Source: Planctomycetota bacterium (GTDB lineage Bacteria > Planctomycetota > PLA2 > JAEUHO01). From it: DNA of 64,000 nt. The stretch lies in assembly GCA_028281445.1 (NCBI GenBank), contig JANQJW010000056.1, forward strand, positions 62,001 through 126,000, given 5' to 3'. This document shows positions 52,161-61,275 of the stretch, in pieces. A program made the translations under genes and the position numbers. The stretch's first letter is position 1. Each line of letters begins with the position of its first letter. The notes under the pieces were generated by a model. That model was given only the letters and a program-made list of their open reading frames with translations, searched no databases and was not told where the DNA came from.

Positions 52161-54947
52161 CTAGTCCGGCAGGCCCCATAGCACCCATGCCGCCCAGTAG
52201 TTCGGGTGCGTCCAAGGTGCTTTGCCGTCCTGGTCCCGGAACGCGCGCACGTATGCCTGCGCCTGCTTGAGGGCCGCCGCGGCCCCCAGTCCTTTCGTGC
52301 CGTCTTTCGGATTCCACAGCTCGTAGAACCGGATCATCAGGGCCTGGGTTGCGGCGTCGTCCACCTTCCACAGTGAGCAGAGCACACGCGACGCGCCGGC
52401 GTACATGAAGGCACGCGCCAGACCCACGATCCCCTCGGTCTTGTAGATCTTCCCACGCGCCGTGTTGCAGGCCGAGAGCACAACGAGATCCGACGGGACC
52501 CTCATGCGCAGCGTCTCGAGCGCCGTAAGGAACCCGTCGTTCTCGTCGTCCGCCGTCAGCGCGAGCGCCGAGAGCATCGGCCGCTGCGTGTCGATCAGGC
52601 CGTGGCAGGCCAGATGCACGCTGCGCCAACGCACGACGTCTTCGAGCGCATCCTGCAACCCAGTCTCGGTCGCGTCCTTGCCCAGCAGGCGAAGATTCGC
52701 GACGGCCTCCACTTCGCGCTTCGTTGCCGGCAGCGGAGGGAGCGTGCTCTTGCGTAGGCGCAGCCCGTCTTCGGACGCCTTCGCTCGGTACTCCGGATCC
52801 CCAACGCCCAGCACCTTCGTGCCCGTCTTGCCGCTCCCTTCCGCGAGCAGCCCGAGCGTCGTGCCGGAAGGCACGTAGACAACCTCCTGCTCCGGGAAGA
52901 GCAACGCGAACGGCACGTACCCCAGCCCGCCCGCAGGCGATACGAGCACCCTTCGCACCTGTACGCCCAGATCGAGGGGCGTCACGAGAAGCGCGCGAAG
53001 GCGCGGCAAGGCAGCAGGATCGATCCCCCGGTCCGCGCTGAGCAAGGCTGCCGTCGCCGCTTCGATCTGACGCGACGGCGCGAGGCGTGTCATGGCTACA
53101 CCCTCCGCGTGAACGACGACGGCAAGTCCGTCCTCCCCGGCCAGCGCGTAGTAAAGGAGCGCATCGGACGGTCCCAGGGAGGCCTGGATCTGACGCAGCG
53201 AGCTGGGTCTCGAGAGCGTGAGGTCCGCGGCGCGCTTCGACTCGCGCTGGATGCTCCGCGACGCACGATCTCGATCGACGCGTGCGGCTTCCCAGGCCCT
53301 TCGCGCAACACGGGCATCGTCCAACTTCTCGCGTTGTCGGGCGCGGATGTATGCCTCCCGCGCGCGTCGTTCCTCCGTTCGTGCGCGCGCAGCGTACGCA
53401 AGCGTCTCCGGTCGGAGGAGCGCTCGCTCCAGCCGATCGCGCGAACCAAGGGACTCGCAGAGCGACCGCGCACGGCCCGACTCGAGGAACCAGATCAACG
53501 CGTCGTGCAGCCCCCTTCGGAAGGCCGCTCGCAAGCCGACATCGAATAGCCGGTCGTACCAGTCCCGGGTCCGTGCCCCCTGTTCCTCCGCAAGACCGAC
53601 GAGAGACTCCGCAAGCAGATCAACGCCCTCCTTCGCGCGCGCCACAGCCTTGTCGTCCTCGCCCTTGGCGAAGTGCAAGGAAGCCTGCGCCGTTGCCAAG
53701 CGCATCCGATTGCGTTGGTCGGGATAGGCGCGCAGGAGTTCTGCGGCCTCCGTGTACGCCGTCTCTGCCTCAGCGCGTCGTCCCATCCGCGCCAATAGGG
53801 ATCCCATGTTCAGCAGCGTCGAGATCTGACCAGTCACTTCGCCCACCGCCGTCTTCAGCTCGAGGGACGACTTGTACAGCGCGAGGGCCTGGTCGTGCTC
53901 GCCCAGGAGCGCGTGCACAACCGCCATGTTGCCCAAGGACCGCGCAACGCCAGCGCGATCGTCGAGGGTCTCTTCGACGACAATCGCAGCCTGAAACTGC
54001 TCCAGGGCTTGCCGATACGCACCGAGACGGCGCTGCACGATTCCGATGTTGCCCAACGCACCGGCAATCATGCGCGGCATGTTCAGCCTGCGGTAGATAG
54101 CAAGGGCACGCGCCAGCGCATCACGGGCCTCTTCGTAGTGACCGGTCTCCAGGTTGACGAGTGCTGCACCACTCAGGGCGTTGGCCACCATGCGGTCATA
54201 CTTCAGGCCTGTCGCCACGCGCTGCGCGTGCCCGTGGTACTCCAGCGCCTGCGCGTACGCGCCCAGCCCGCGGGACACCAATCCCAGGTTGTTGAGAACC
54301 CTGCTGACGCCGTGTCCGTTGTCTAGGGCCTCATACGCACCGCGAGCCTTGGTGAACCGCCGGCGCGCCTCCTCGAACCGTCCCAGGTCTTTCAACGCGA
54401 GGCCCGCGTTGTTGCACGCAGCCGCTGCCGCGAGTTGGTCCCGTGTCGCGACTGCGAGGGCACCCGCACGCTCGAGGTCGCGGAGCGCGTCTTCATGGCG
54501 GCCAATCGAAAGGCGTGCGACGCCAAGGAGATTGAGTGCGCGGCCCTGCCCCAAGGCATCTCCGACGCGCTCGTACTGCTTCGCAGCGCGTTCGAGCGGA
54601 TCGATCGCAACCGAATGACGATCAGCGCGGGAGAGGACGACACCGAGCGCGTGGAGCGCGCGGGCCGGCTCCCCGTGGTCGCTGGCGGATTGGGCAACCT
54701 CTACCCAGCTCCGCGCATACGCAGCGGCCGCGTCCTGTTCCTTGCGTCTCCACAGGGCGTCGACCACAGGCCAGCGCTGCCCCTGGTGGGCCTCAACCTG
54801 GGCGCGCAACGGCTCCTGGAGGCGAAGCGCGTCAAGAACGGCTTCAACCTGCCTCTCGAGATCCGTCTTCGAATCATCGGCCTCGAGAGACGCAGTGCCG
54901 GCGAGGCAGAGCGCCAAACAGGCGAAGACCTTCGGCAGCGCGCGCAT
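52161..54947 (-). CDS. TPR-CHAT caspase-like protease
   Basis: A 928-aa protein with a signal peptide (ALPKVFACLALCLAGTASL). Ten or so TPR repeats follow (residues about 90-440; LNLLGVARLSIGRHEDALRD, LGNIGIVQRRLGAYRQALEQ, LNMGSLLARMGRRAEAETAY), then a coiled helical region. The C-terminal CHAT domain has VHLACHGLID (catalytic His782) and VVLSACNTARGK (catalytic Cys827), both intact. The GG.GYVPFALLFP segment is also typical. CHAT domains are caspase-like cysteine peptidases. The protein is predicted extracytoplasmic and directly precedes the membrane-tethered sigma factor. Confidence 0.9.
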   Translation of the reverse strand: MRALPKVFACLALCLAGTASLEADDSKTDLERQVEAVLDALRLQEPLRAQVEAHQGQRWPVVDALWRRKEQDAAAAYARSWVEVAQSASDHGEPARALHALGVVLSRADRHSVAIDPLERAAKQYERVGDALGQGRALNLLGVARLSIGRHEDALRDLERAGALAVATRDQLAAAAACNNAGLALKDLGRFEEARRRFTKARGAYEALDNGHGVSRVLNNLGLVSRGLGAYAQALEYHGHAQRVATGLKYDRMVANALSGAALVNLETGHYEEARDALARALAIYRRLNMPRMIAGALGNIGIVQRRLGAYRQALEQFQAAIVVEETLDDRAGVARSLGNMAVVHALLGEHDQALALYKSSLELKTAVGEVTGQISTLLNMGSLLARMGRRAEAETAYTEAAELLRAYPDQRNRMRLATAQASLHFAKGEDDKAVARAKEGVDLLAESLVGLAEEQGARTRDWYDRLFDVGLRAAFRRGLHDALIWFLESGRARSLCESLGSRDRLERALLRPETLAYAARARTEERRAREAYIRARQREKLDDARVARRAWEAARVDRDRASRSIQRESKRAADLTLSRPSSLRQIQASLGPSDALLYYALAGEDGLAVVVHAEGVAMTRLAPSRQIEAATAALLSADRGIDPAALPRLRALLVTPLDLGVQVRRVLVSPAGGLGYVPFALLFPEQEVVYVPSGTTLGLLAEGSGKTGTKVLGVGDPEYRAKASEDGLRLRKSTLPPLPATKREVEAVANLRLLGKDATETGLQDALEDVVRWRSVHLACHGLIDTQRPMLSALALTADDENDGFLTALETLRMRVPSDLVVLSACNTARGKIYKTEGIVGLARAFMYAGASRVLCSLWKVDDAATQALMIRFYELWNPKDGTKGLGAAAALKQAQAYVRAFRDQDGKAPWTHPNYWAAWVLWGLPD

Positions 54948-55026
54948 CGTGCCCCTGGCAGGCGGAGAGTCGCCGCCGCCATTTCACGAACGACCCGAGG
55001 GCGTGGCAAGTTGCGCGGCCGCGGGA

Positions 55027-55599
55027 TCAGCGCCGATCGATGACGTCCAGCAGCGTCACCTGCATGAACGCTCTCGACTCCACGCCGGTCGCGTTTCCGC
55101 TCTGGAAGGTGCAGTTCCAACGAGACGGGCCGTTGATGGCCCCCTCGGCAACAGACGGCAGCGGCCAGGTGCCGGCACACGTCGGGCAATTGCCGTCGAA
55201 GTCACTGGGCAGCAGTGTGTCCACGGACCACGTCCAGGGCGCATTGTGCTGGGCCGCTCCCGCGCCCTGACGCAGGCGCATGCAGATCGAGTTGACCGGC
55301 GCTCCGGTCCCCGCGAACGCGTCGACCAACCGCTGCGTGTTCTCGGCGCGCGTGAACCACCCGCGGAACTTCTCGCTGCCGACCGCGAACGTCGCGAGCA
55401 CGCCGCCGTTGAGCTGCGTCGCGTCGAACGGCGGCAAGACCATGCCGGCGTTTCCTGCGCCGCCCGAGTCGAGGCCGCCGCTTGCGTTCGTACTGCCCGT
55501 CGGGTTCTCCGCCCCGGGGCCACCGCCACACGCCACGAGAAGGAGGGCCAAGACTGCGACCAGCCCTCGGCCGGTCCGGTTCTGCTGCTTGGTCTGCAT
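55027..55599 (-). CDS. Lipoprotein with a BP74-like domain
   Basis: A 190-aa lipoprotein from the ATG at 55597-55599; signal GLVAVLALLLVAC (lipobox VAC) and a Gly/Ser-rich linker. The mature domain has GGVLATFAVGSEKFRGWFTRAE and HNAPWTWSVDTLLPSDFDG, similar to the small BP74-related/DUF7482 domain (ATF.V....F.....T....I, NAPWSWH.D). That match is from memory and tentative. Several Cys in pairs (CPTC, SRWNC) suggest disulfides. It lies downstream of another secreted gene on the same strand. Confidence 0.62.
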   Translation of the reverse strand: MQTKQQNRTGRGLVAVLALLLVACGGGPGAENPTGSTNASGGLDSGGAGNAGMVLPPFDATQLNGGVLATFAVGSEKFRGWFTRAENTQRLVDAFAGTGAPVNSICMRLRQGAGAAQHNAPWTWSVDTLLPSDFDGNCPTCAGTWPLPSVAEGAINGPSRWNCTFQSGNATGVESRAFMQVTLLDVIDRR

Positions 55600-55722
55600 C
55601 GATCTCACCAACCGCACCCGTGTTTCCCCGAGGTCGTAGGTACGGCAGACAATCGGCGGACACATGAAGCTCCTGCAGGCGTCTTCCTTTGCACACACCG
55701 GTATCGCAACCGCTACAGGTGC

Positions 55723-56259
55723 CTAGGACAGGTTCGGACTGGGATCCACCACCGTCACGCCTTCGCTGGTGATGATGCGCAGTGTGAGCGAGTTGATCGT
55801 GCATGCGACTCCGTTCGTCACGGCGCCCATGAACACGTCGAACGTGTAGGTCGCTCCCGGGAGGATGCCGACGCTGAACTCGTAGGGCGCGATGATCGAA
55901 AGCGGGGCGGTGGCGTTGGCACTCGCGGTGATTGGGAGGCCCATCCCCCCCGCCACCGCGTTGCGACGCGGCTGAAGGCGGATCACGACCTCGGTGGCTC
56001 CCGTCTGGAGCTCGCCGATGACCTCCACCGCGTGCACCACCGTGTTCGGATCTGACGGCGTGAACGTGGTGGAAAACGTGAAGTCGTCCATCCACTGCAC
56101 CGGCGTCGCGAGCGTCTTGGTGTGGATCACCGTCCGCGTACCGTTCGACGCGAACGCAGCGTTGCCGGAGGTGCCGCACCCGATCGCCGCGAGAACGCCG
56201 GCGACGAAACCGACCAGGAGGACGATCAACGCGAGAAACCGAACCGATAGCTGGGACAT
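55723..56259 (-). CDS. Secreted or lipid-anchored beta-rich protein
   Basis: A 178-aa protein with an N-terminal hydrophobic segment (FLALIVLLVGFVAGVLAAIGC; possible lipobox AIGC). The rest is strand-rich (VVHAVEVIGELQTGATEVVIRL, SVGILPGATYTFDVFMG, INSLTLRIITSEG), similar to an Ig-like or C2-like domain. No enzyme residues are visible. It is upstream of the BP74-like lipoprotein gene on the same strand with a gap of about 125 nt, and may be part of the same envelope set. Confidence 0.6.
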   Translation of the reverse strand: MSQLSVRFLALIVLLVGFVAGVLAAIGCGTSGNAAFASNGTRTVIHTKTLATPVQWMDDFTFSTTFTPSDPNTVVHAVEVIGELQTGATEVVIRLQPRRNAVAGGMGLPITASANATAPLSIIAPYEFSVGILPGATYTFDVFMGAVTNGVACTINSLTLRIITSEGVTVVDPSPNLS

Positions 56260-56336
56260 GAACTCTCCTCCGCACAGGTTGCAGAGGAGAGTCTCGCGTC
56301 GTCACGCGGTGTCGCGCAAGTGCTTGGTCTGTGCGA

Positions 56337-56711
56337 CTAGATCCCGCCGTTGGCGTGCCAAACAAAGAGCGAGAGCACGAGGAGCGCGAGGCTCGGCAGC
56401 GCCTTCTGGATCGGATCGGAGATCTTGAAGTGCGAGGCAACCGCACCGGCCATCAGGAGGGCCATGCCGATGCCGCCGATTGCCGCGAGCTTCGGATACC
56501 AGATGCCCGCAACCAGCATGGCGGCGAGCGCCAGCTTCGCCGTGCCGACGACATAGCGCATCCAGTCCGGGAGCCCGTAGCGCCGGAACTCTTCCGCCAT
56601 GTTGTTGGCGCCTTCGGGCCGCCAAGGCGTCGCCTTGTTGTGGCGAACCAGCCACACGTTCACGATTCCGGCCGCAATGATGATCTGGAAGACGATGGAC
56701 AGTTCCTGCAT
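56337..56711 (-). CDS. DoxX-family membrane protein
   Basis: A 124-aa protein from the ATG at 56709-56711, with four membrane spans (FQIIIAAGIVNVWLV, VVGTAKLALAAMLVAGIWY, IGGIGMALLMAGAVASHF and LALLVLSLFVWHANGGI). The GxxKLALA and second-span pattern match DoxX/DoxX-like proteins. These often accompany redox or thiol enzymes, as here, with the selenocysteine peroxiredoxin-like gene ending 19 nt upstream on the same strand. Confidence 0.78.
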   Translation of the reverse strand: MQELSIVFQIIIAAGIVNVWLVRHNKATPWRPEGANNMAEEFRRYGLPDWMRYVVGTAKLALAAMLVAGIWYPKLAAIGGIGMALLMAGAVASHFKISDPIQKALPSLALLVLSLFVWHANGGI

Positions 56712-56730
56712 GGCGCTTCTCCTCGTTAGC

Positions 56731-57288
56731 TCACGTGCACGCGGGTGGGATGTCAGGACGCGCTCTGAGGAGCGCGGGAATCGGGGCGTAGTCGGGCTGA
56801 TCCCCGACATGGCGGAACCGGTGCGACCAGAGCACCTTGCCGCGGTGGATCAGGAAGGCGCCGGGCATCCGCCACACGTCCCCCACCGGCTTGCCGATGC
56901 CGTTGCCTCGCAGCGCGGCGCGGAGACCGCTGGCGAAGACGCCCGGGCCGAGTACCTGCTTGAGCTCGCCCTTGGGAATCGCGAAGGCGTCGAAGAGGAC
57001 CTTGTCGGCGTCGGCGATCGCGGGCACGCGCCGCCAGTGTTTCTTGAAGAAGGCCGCTCCCTGGTCGGGCGTCCCCATGTGGACGAGGACCACCCGCGGG
57101 TAGTCGGGGTCGTTCTTGCGTAGCTGCCTGAGGCGACGAACCGTCTCCCGGCTGAACACTCACCCGAAGTGCCGGAGGAAGACCAGCAGCGTGGGCTCCT
57201 CCGTGATCATCTCGAGCGTAGAGGCCGGAAGATGGCGGCCTGCGAGCGGGGTCCGCAGCGCCTCGGGGGGGATGGCTCGGAGGTCCAT
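56731..57288 (-). CDS. AhpC/TSA-like (Prx-like) selenoprotein, in-frame UGA = selenocysteine
   Basis: A 185-residue thioredoxin-fold protein from the ATG at 57286-57288. Codon 43 is TGA (57160-57162). The flanks LLVFLRHFG-U-VFSRETVRRLRQLRK match the active-site segment of the peroxiredoxin-like (AAED1/Prx-like2, AhpC/TSA) family, where the residue is normally Cys in FLRHFGCxxC. Here the motif is U-x-x-S. Downstream KVLFDAFAIPKGELKQVLGPGVF and PGAFLIHRGKVLWSHRFRHVGDQPDY are also diagnostic. A SECIS-like hairpin follows the UGA at the expected distance. It probably reduces peroxides or disulfides. The genuine stop is the TGA at 56731, with no such hairpin after it. The DoxX gene follows in the same operon. 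The gene would be split into two pieces by ordinary gene calling. Confidence 0.92.
57127..57151 (-). promoter_or_regulatory. SECIS-like hairpin of the Prx-like selenoprotein gene
   Basis: In RNA sense: CC-GGG-A-GAC, apical loop GGUUC, GUC-G-CCU-(CA)-GG. The A-G mismatch and CA bulge interrupt a mostly paired stem. The loop starts 18 nt after the UGA and begins GGU, nearly the same position and loop start as the E. coli fdhF SECIS element. Confidence 0.75.
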
Positions 57289-57348
57289 GTCCAGACTTTG
57301 TCCCAGTTTGCACTTTTTGTCCAGATAAATTTCTGCACACTCCTGGGC

Positions 57349-58086
57349 ATGGAAACCCCGACATTCGTCGTTCTGGGCGCCACCGGCGGCATCGGCAGCG
57401 CCCTCACCCGTCACCTGACCGCCTCCGGCGCCCACGTTCTGGGCGTGGCGCGCGATGCCGAGCGTCTGGCCGCCCTCGCGGCCGAGACCGGCGCGAAGAT
57501 CCAAATCGCCGATGCGCGGGAGCCGGATGCCGTCAGCGCCTGCCTCGACGAAGCCAAGACGACGTTCGGCCGGCTCGACGGCGTGGCGAACTGCGTAGGA
57601 TCGCTGCTGCTCAAGCCTGCGCACGCGACGAGCGAGCAGGAGTGGGACGACACGATCGCCACCAACCTTAAGACCGCGTTCGCGACGGTGCGTGCAGCCG
57701 CTCCCCTACTGCGCAAGGAAGGCGGCGCCATCGTGCTGATGGGCTCGGCCGCGGCGCGCACCGGGCTGGCAAACCACGAGGCAATCGCAGCGGCCAAGGC
57801 CGGCGTGATCGGACTCGCGCAGTCGGCGGCGGCCACGTACGCCGCATCGGGCGTGCGCATCAACGTCGTTGCACCGGGCCTCGTCGAGACCCCGATGACG
57901 CAGACGCTGACCGAACGCGAAGCGGGCCGCAAGGCGGCGGAAGCCATGCACCCCGCGGGGCGCATCGGCACTGCGGATGAAGTGGCCAACGCGATCGCGT
58001 GGTTTCTGCAGCCGTCGCAATCGTGGATCACCGGTCAGGTATTGGGCGTCGATGGCGGTCTCGCCACGCTGCGCCCGAAGCGTTAA
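57349..58086 (+). CDS. Short-chain dehydrogenase/reductase family protein, catalytic Tyr absent
   Basis: A 245-aa Rossmann protein with TFVVLGATGGIGSALTRHL (TGxxxGxG-like), VANCVGSLL (the NNAG position reads NCVG), IVLMGSAAARTG (catalytic Ser region) and IAAAKAGVIGLAQSAAATY. In the active-site YxxxK motif the Tyr is replaced by Ile, with only Lys kept, so classical oxidoreductase chemistry is doubtful. It heads a cluster with SRPBCC, photolyase, FAD and NUDIX genes in which most neighbours overlap. The start ATG follows an AT-rich leader shared with the divergent selenoprotein gene. Confidence 0.85.
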   Translation: METPTFVVLGATGGIGSALTRHLTASGAHVLGVARDAERLAALAAETGAKIQIADAREPDAVSACLDEAKTTFGRLDGVANCVGSLLLKPAHATSEQEWDDTIATNLKTAFATVRAAAPLLRKEGGAIVLMGSAAARTGLANHEAIAAAKAGVIGLAQSAAATYAASGVRINVVAPGLVETPMTQTLTEREAGRKAAEAMHPAGRIGTADEVANAIAWFLQPSQSWITGQVLGVDGGLATLRPKR

Positions 58087-58099
58087 AGAGGAACAGACC

Positions 58100-58687
58100 A
58101 TGAGCTCGCATAGCTACATCTCCCGCCTTCGAAATGGCGACGCGGCGCCCGAGCACTTCGTGCGCCACGAGTTCGTTCGTCACTTCCACGTCGACCTGCC
58201 GTTGGCAGACGTCTGGGCGTGGCTCAACGACCCCGAGACGTTCATCCGCGGCCAGATCTGGCCGTGGCGCGTCGAGTTCATCGGCGGCGGCATGGAGCCC
58301 GGTGTGCTCTGCAACCACACGGGCCCCTGGATGAACTTCCCCGCGATCATCGGCGAAGTGCGCGAGCCGGTATACCGCGACCTCCAGTACCTCTACGGCG
58401 CGTACGCGATCAGCCACCGCCTGGTGCGTCCGAAGCGCTTGCAGTTCTGGACGAAGGCCCGTCCGAGTGGCGGCACCGACGTGCGCATTGCCCTCGAGTG
58501 CTACACGCACCGTCGCTTCGCTCGCATCTGGTCCGGCATGCAGCGGCTGTTCTGGGCCCGCTTCCCGCGCTGGATGCTGCGCGCCGTGCACAAGAAGCAG
58601 CGCAAGGCACGCAACGCCGTGCTGGCCCGCTTGCCGTTCGTGAACGCATCGATGCCGAGCACGGGTCGTCCCACGCGATCGCAATGA
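58100..58687 (+). CDS. SRPBCC-type ligand-binding protein
   Basis: A 195-aa protein preceded by AAGAGGAACAGACC. It starts SSHSYISRLRNGD and has the START/Bet v1-like pattern: FVRHFHVDLPLADVWAWLNDPETFIRGQIWPWRVEFI, a loop with GVLCNHTGPWMNFP, RLVRPKRLQFWTK, and a long C-terminal helix (IWSGMQRLFWARFPRWMLRAVHKKQ). Such domains bind hydrophobic ligands. It overlaps the photolyase gene by 4 nt. In other genomes an SRPBCC protein also accompanies this photolyase type, but its role is unknown. Confidence 0.78.
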   Translation: MSSHSYISRLRNGDAAPEHFVRHEFVRHFHVDLPLADVWAWLNDPETFIRGQIWPWRVEFIGGGMEPGVLCNHTGPWMNFPAIIGEVREPVYRDLQYLYGAYAISHRLVRPKRLQFWTKARPSGGTDVRIALECYTHRRFARIWSGMQRLFWARFPRWMLRAVHKKQRKARNAVLARLPFVNASMPSTGRPTRSQ

Positions 58688-60267
58688 AGCACTTCCTGCG
58701 CGAGCTCCGCCGACACACGCCGTCCCGCGGCTCGCGGCAGTGGCTCTTCGTGCCCTACGACCAGCTCACGGACGCGTTCGGGCCGCTCGCGCGAGAGGAA
58801 GCCTCGTCATTGGGCATCGTGCTCGTCGAGAGCGGCTGGAAGGCCGCGCGCCGCCCGTACCACAAGCAGAAGCTCGCGCTCATCCTCGCGAACATGCGCC
58901 ACTTCGCGCTCGAACAATCCGCCCGCGGCGTAGCCGTGCGCTACGTGGCCACCGACGGATCGTACGCCGAGGCACTGGAACCAGTGCTACGCGAGCTCGG
59001 CGGCGCACGCGTGATGGAGCCGGCCGAGCGCGAGCTGCGCGAGGACCTGGCACCGCTCGTCGAGGCAAGCCTCCTGGAGGTCATCCCGCACGATGGCTGG
59101 CTGACCACGCGCGCACAGTTCGCCACACTCGGTGAGGCGCCCTGGCGCATGGACAGCTTCTACCGTCGCATCCGCAAGGACACCGGCATCCTGATGGAGG
59201 ACGGCAAGCCGGCGGGCGGGAAGTTCTCCTTCGACGCCGACAATCGCAAGCCGTGGCGGGGCGAGCCGCCCGCGCCGAAGCCGCCGCGGTTCAAGCCCGA
59301 CGCCGTAACGCAGGAGGTCGTCGCGTTCGTGGACGCGAGCTTCGCCGACCACCCCGGTGCGGTCGACAGCGCCTCGCTGCCCGCAACGAAGAGGGACGCC
59401 GTGCGCCTTTGGCGCTGGGCGCGCCGTTCGTGTCTCGAGAGCTTCGGCCCCTACGAAGACGCGATGAGCACGAAGTCCACGGGGCTCTTCCACACGCGGA
59501 TCTCGGCGCTCATGAACATCGGTCGTCTCGAACCCCGCCAGATTCTCGATGACGTACTCCGGATGGACCTGCCACTTGCGAGCAAGGAGGGCTTCGTGCG
59601 CCAGGTCCTTGGGTGGCGCGAGTTCGTCCGGCACGCGCACGAAGCCACGGACGGATTCCGGCGGATCGGCAGCAAGCGCGTCCCCGCCGACGAGCACGGG
59701 GCGCGCCCGTCGCATCTCGGCGCCCGCTGGGCGTTGCCGGACGCGTTCTGGGGCGCGGAGTCCGGCCTGGCGTGCCTGGATCGCGTGGTGGCGGATGTCT
59801 GGGACGAGGCCTACGGCCACCACATCACCCGGCTCATGGTGCTCGGCAACCTCGCAACGCTGCTCGACGTGTCCCCCCGCGAGCTGACCGATTGGTTCTG
59901 GGTGGCCTATGCCGACGCCTTCGAGTGGGTCGTCGAACCCAACGTGCTCGCCATGGCGACCTTCGGCGCGGGCCCCCTCATGACGACCAAGCCGTACGTG
60001 TCGGGCGGCGCCTACATCGACCGCATGAGCGACTACTGCTCGACATGCGCGTTCGATCCCAAGAAGAACTGCCCGATCACGCGCCTCTACTGGCAGTTTC
60101 TCGCACGGAAGCGGAGCAAGCTGAAAGGCAACGTACGGCTCGCGATGCCGCTGCGAAGCCTGGCCAAGCGCAGCGTCGAGCAGCGGCGCGAAGACGAGCG
60201 CGTCTTCCGCGTCGTGCGCCGGCGTCTTGCCGCGGGCAAGCCCGTGGGAACGAAAGACGTGGCCTAG
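58684..60267 (+). CDS. phrB: Iron-sulfur bacterial photolyase/cryptochrome (prokaryotic (6-4) type)
   Basis: A 527-aa protein of the FeS-BCP/PhrB (DUF523-like N-terminal) group: QWLFVPYDQLTDAFGPL at the start, then ESGWKAARRPYHKQKLALILANMRHFA. The FAD-binding part has FHTRISALMNIGRLEP and VRQVLGWREFVR. The cluster cysteines are visible: GLACLDRVV and YCSTCAFDPKKNCP, giving four Cys as in characterised enzymes. These repair UV (6-4) photoproducts with FAD and a 4Fe-4S cluster. It starts inside the SRPBCC stop codon and ends directly at the FAD gene. The gene symbol follows the Agrobacterium usage. Confidence 0.92.
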   Translation: MKHFLRELRRHTPSRGSRQWLFVPYDQLTDAFGPLAREEASSLGIVLVESGWKAARRPYHKQKLALILANMRHFALEQSARGVAVRYVATDGSYAEALEPVLRELGGARVMEPAERELREDLAPLVEASLLEVIPHDGWLTTRAQFATLGEAPWRMDSFYRRIRKDTGILMEDGKPAGGKFSFDADNRKPWRGEPPAPKPPRFKPDAVTQEVVAFVDASFADHPGAVDSASLPATKRDAVRLWRWARRSCLESFGPYEDAMSTKSTGLFHTRISALMNIGRLEPRQILDDVLRMDLPLASKEGFVRQVLGWREFVRHAHEATDGFRRIGSKRVPADEHGARPSHLGARWALPDAFWGAESGLACLDRVVADVWDEAYGHHITRLMVLGNLATLLDVSPRELTDWFWVAYADAFEWVVEPNVLAMATFGAGPLMTTKPYVSGGAYIDRMSDYCSTCAFDPKKNCPITRLYWQFLARKRSKLKGNVRLAMPLRSLAKRSVEQRREDERVFRVVRRRLAAGKPVGTKDVA

Positions 60268-61275
60268 ATGACAACGCAAGCGGAACACATCGCCGTGATC
60301 GGGGCCGGCATCGCCGGCCTGACCTGCGCACGGATGCTGGCGGCCCAAGGCAAGCACGTGCGCGTGTTCGAAAAGGCCCGCGGGCCGGGCGGGCGCATGT
60401 CGACGCGACGCGCCGACGCGCTTCGCTTCGATCACGGCGCGCAGTACTTCACCGCACGCGATCCCTCGTTCGAGGCCTTCCTGGAACCGTTGATCGAGAG
60501 CGGTGCCGTGCGTGCGTGGGCGGGGCGCATCGCCGTGCTAGAGCACGGCGTCTACGAGACGAAGGAGGACAACCCGGATCGATACGTGGGTGTCCCCGGG
60601 ATGAGCGCACTCTGCCGGTACCTGGCCGAGGGCTTGGAGGTCGCCTACGCAACGCGCGTCGGCGATCTCACGCGTTCGGACGGTCGCTGGCGACTGCAGG
60701 ATGAGGCGGGAAGGGAGCTGGGCGCGTACGACACCGTGGTCGTCTCGGCCCCGCCGGCGCAGACCGCCGAGCTGCTCGGAGTTGCCGCACCCGTGATCGC
60801 CGCCCGCGCCGCGTCCGTCGCCATGTCGCCCTGCTGGGCGGTGATGGCGGGTTTCGAAGAGCCGCTGCGCCTGCGATTCGACGGCGCCTTCGTGAACAGC
60901 GCGCCGTTGAGCTGGGTGGCCCGAAACACGTCGAAGCCCGACCGGCCCGAGCACGAGGCCTGGGTCCTGCATGGCTCCCCCGCGTGGTCCGCAGCCAACC
61001 TCGATCTCGATCCGGAGACGGTCTGCCGCACGCTCTGGGAGGCTTTCGCGGAGGCCACGGGTGGACTCAGCCGGAAGCCGACACACCTGGCGGCGCATCG
61101 CTGGCTCTATGCGTTGCCGACCGAAGCCTTGCCGGAGGCGTCGCTGTTCGACGCCGAGCTCGGCATCGCGGCATGCGGCGACTGGTGCGGCGGCCCCCGT
61201 GTGGAGGGCGCCTGGCTCTCGGGGCGTGCCGCCGCGAACCTGCTGCTCGAGGACAACGCCGAGGTCGTGCAATGA
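60268..61275 (+). CDS. Renalase-like FAD-dependent oxidoreductase
   Basis: A 335-aa protein with a Rossmann FAD motif VIGAGIAGLTCARML, VFEKARGPGGRMSTRR and FDHGAQYFTARDPSF, the pattern of the renalase/amine oxidase branch. A C-terminal GDWCGGPRVEGAWLSGRAAANLL closes the FAD site. Members oxidise amines or isomeric nicotinamides; some sit with photolyase genes and may act on its flavin or a related pathway. It begins one base after the photolyase stop and overlaps the NUDIX gene by 4 nt. Confidence 0.9.
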   Translation: MTTQAEHIAVIGAGIAGLTCARMLAAQGKHVRVFEKARGPGGRMSTRRADALRFDHGAQYFTARDPSFEAFLEPLIESGAVRAWAGRIAVLEHGVYETKEDNPDRYVGVPGMSALCRYLAEGLEVAYATRVGDLTRSDGRWRLQDEAGRELGAYDTVVVSAPPAQTAELLGVAAPVIAARAASVAMSPCWAVMAGFEEPLRLRFDGAFVNSAPLSWVARNTSKPDRPEHEAWVLHGSPAWSAANLDLDPETVCRTLWEAFAEATGGLSRKPTHLAAHRWLYALPTEALPEASLFDAELGIAACGDWCGGPRVEGAWLSGRAAANLLLEDNAEVVQ

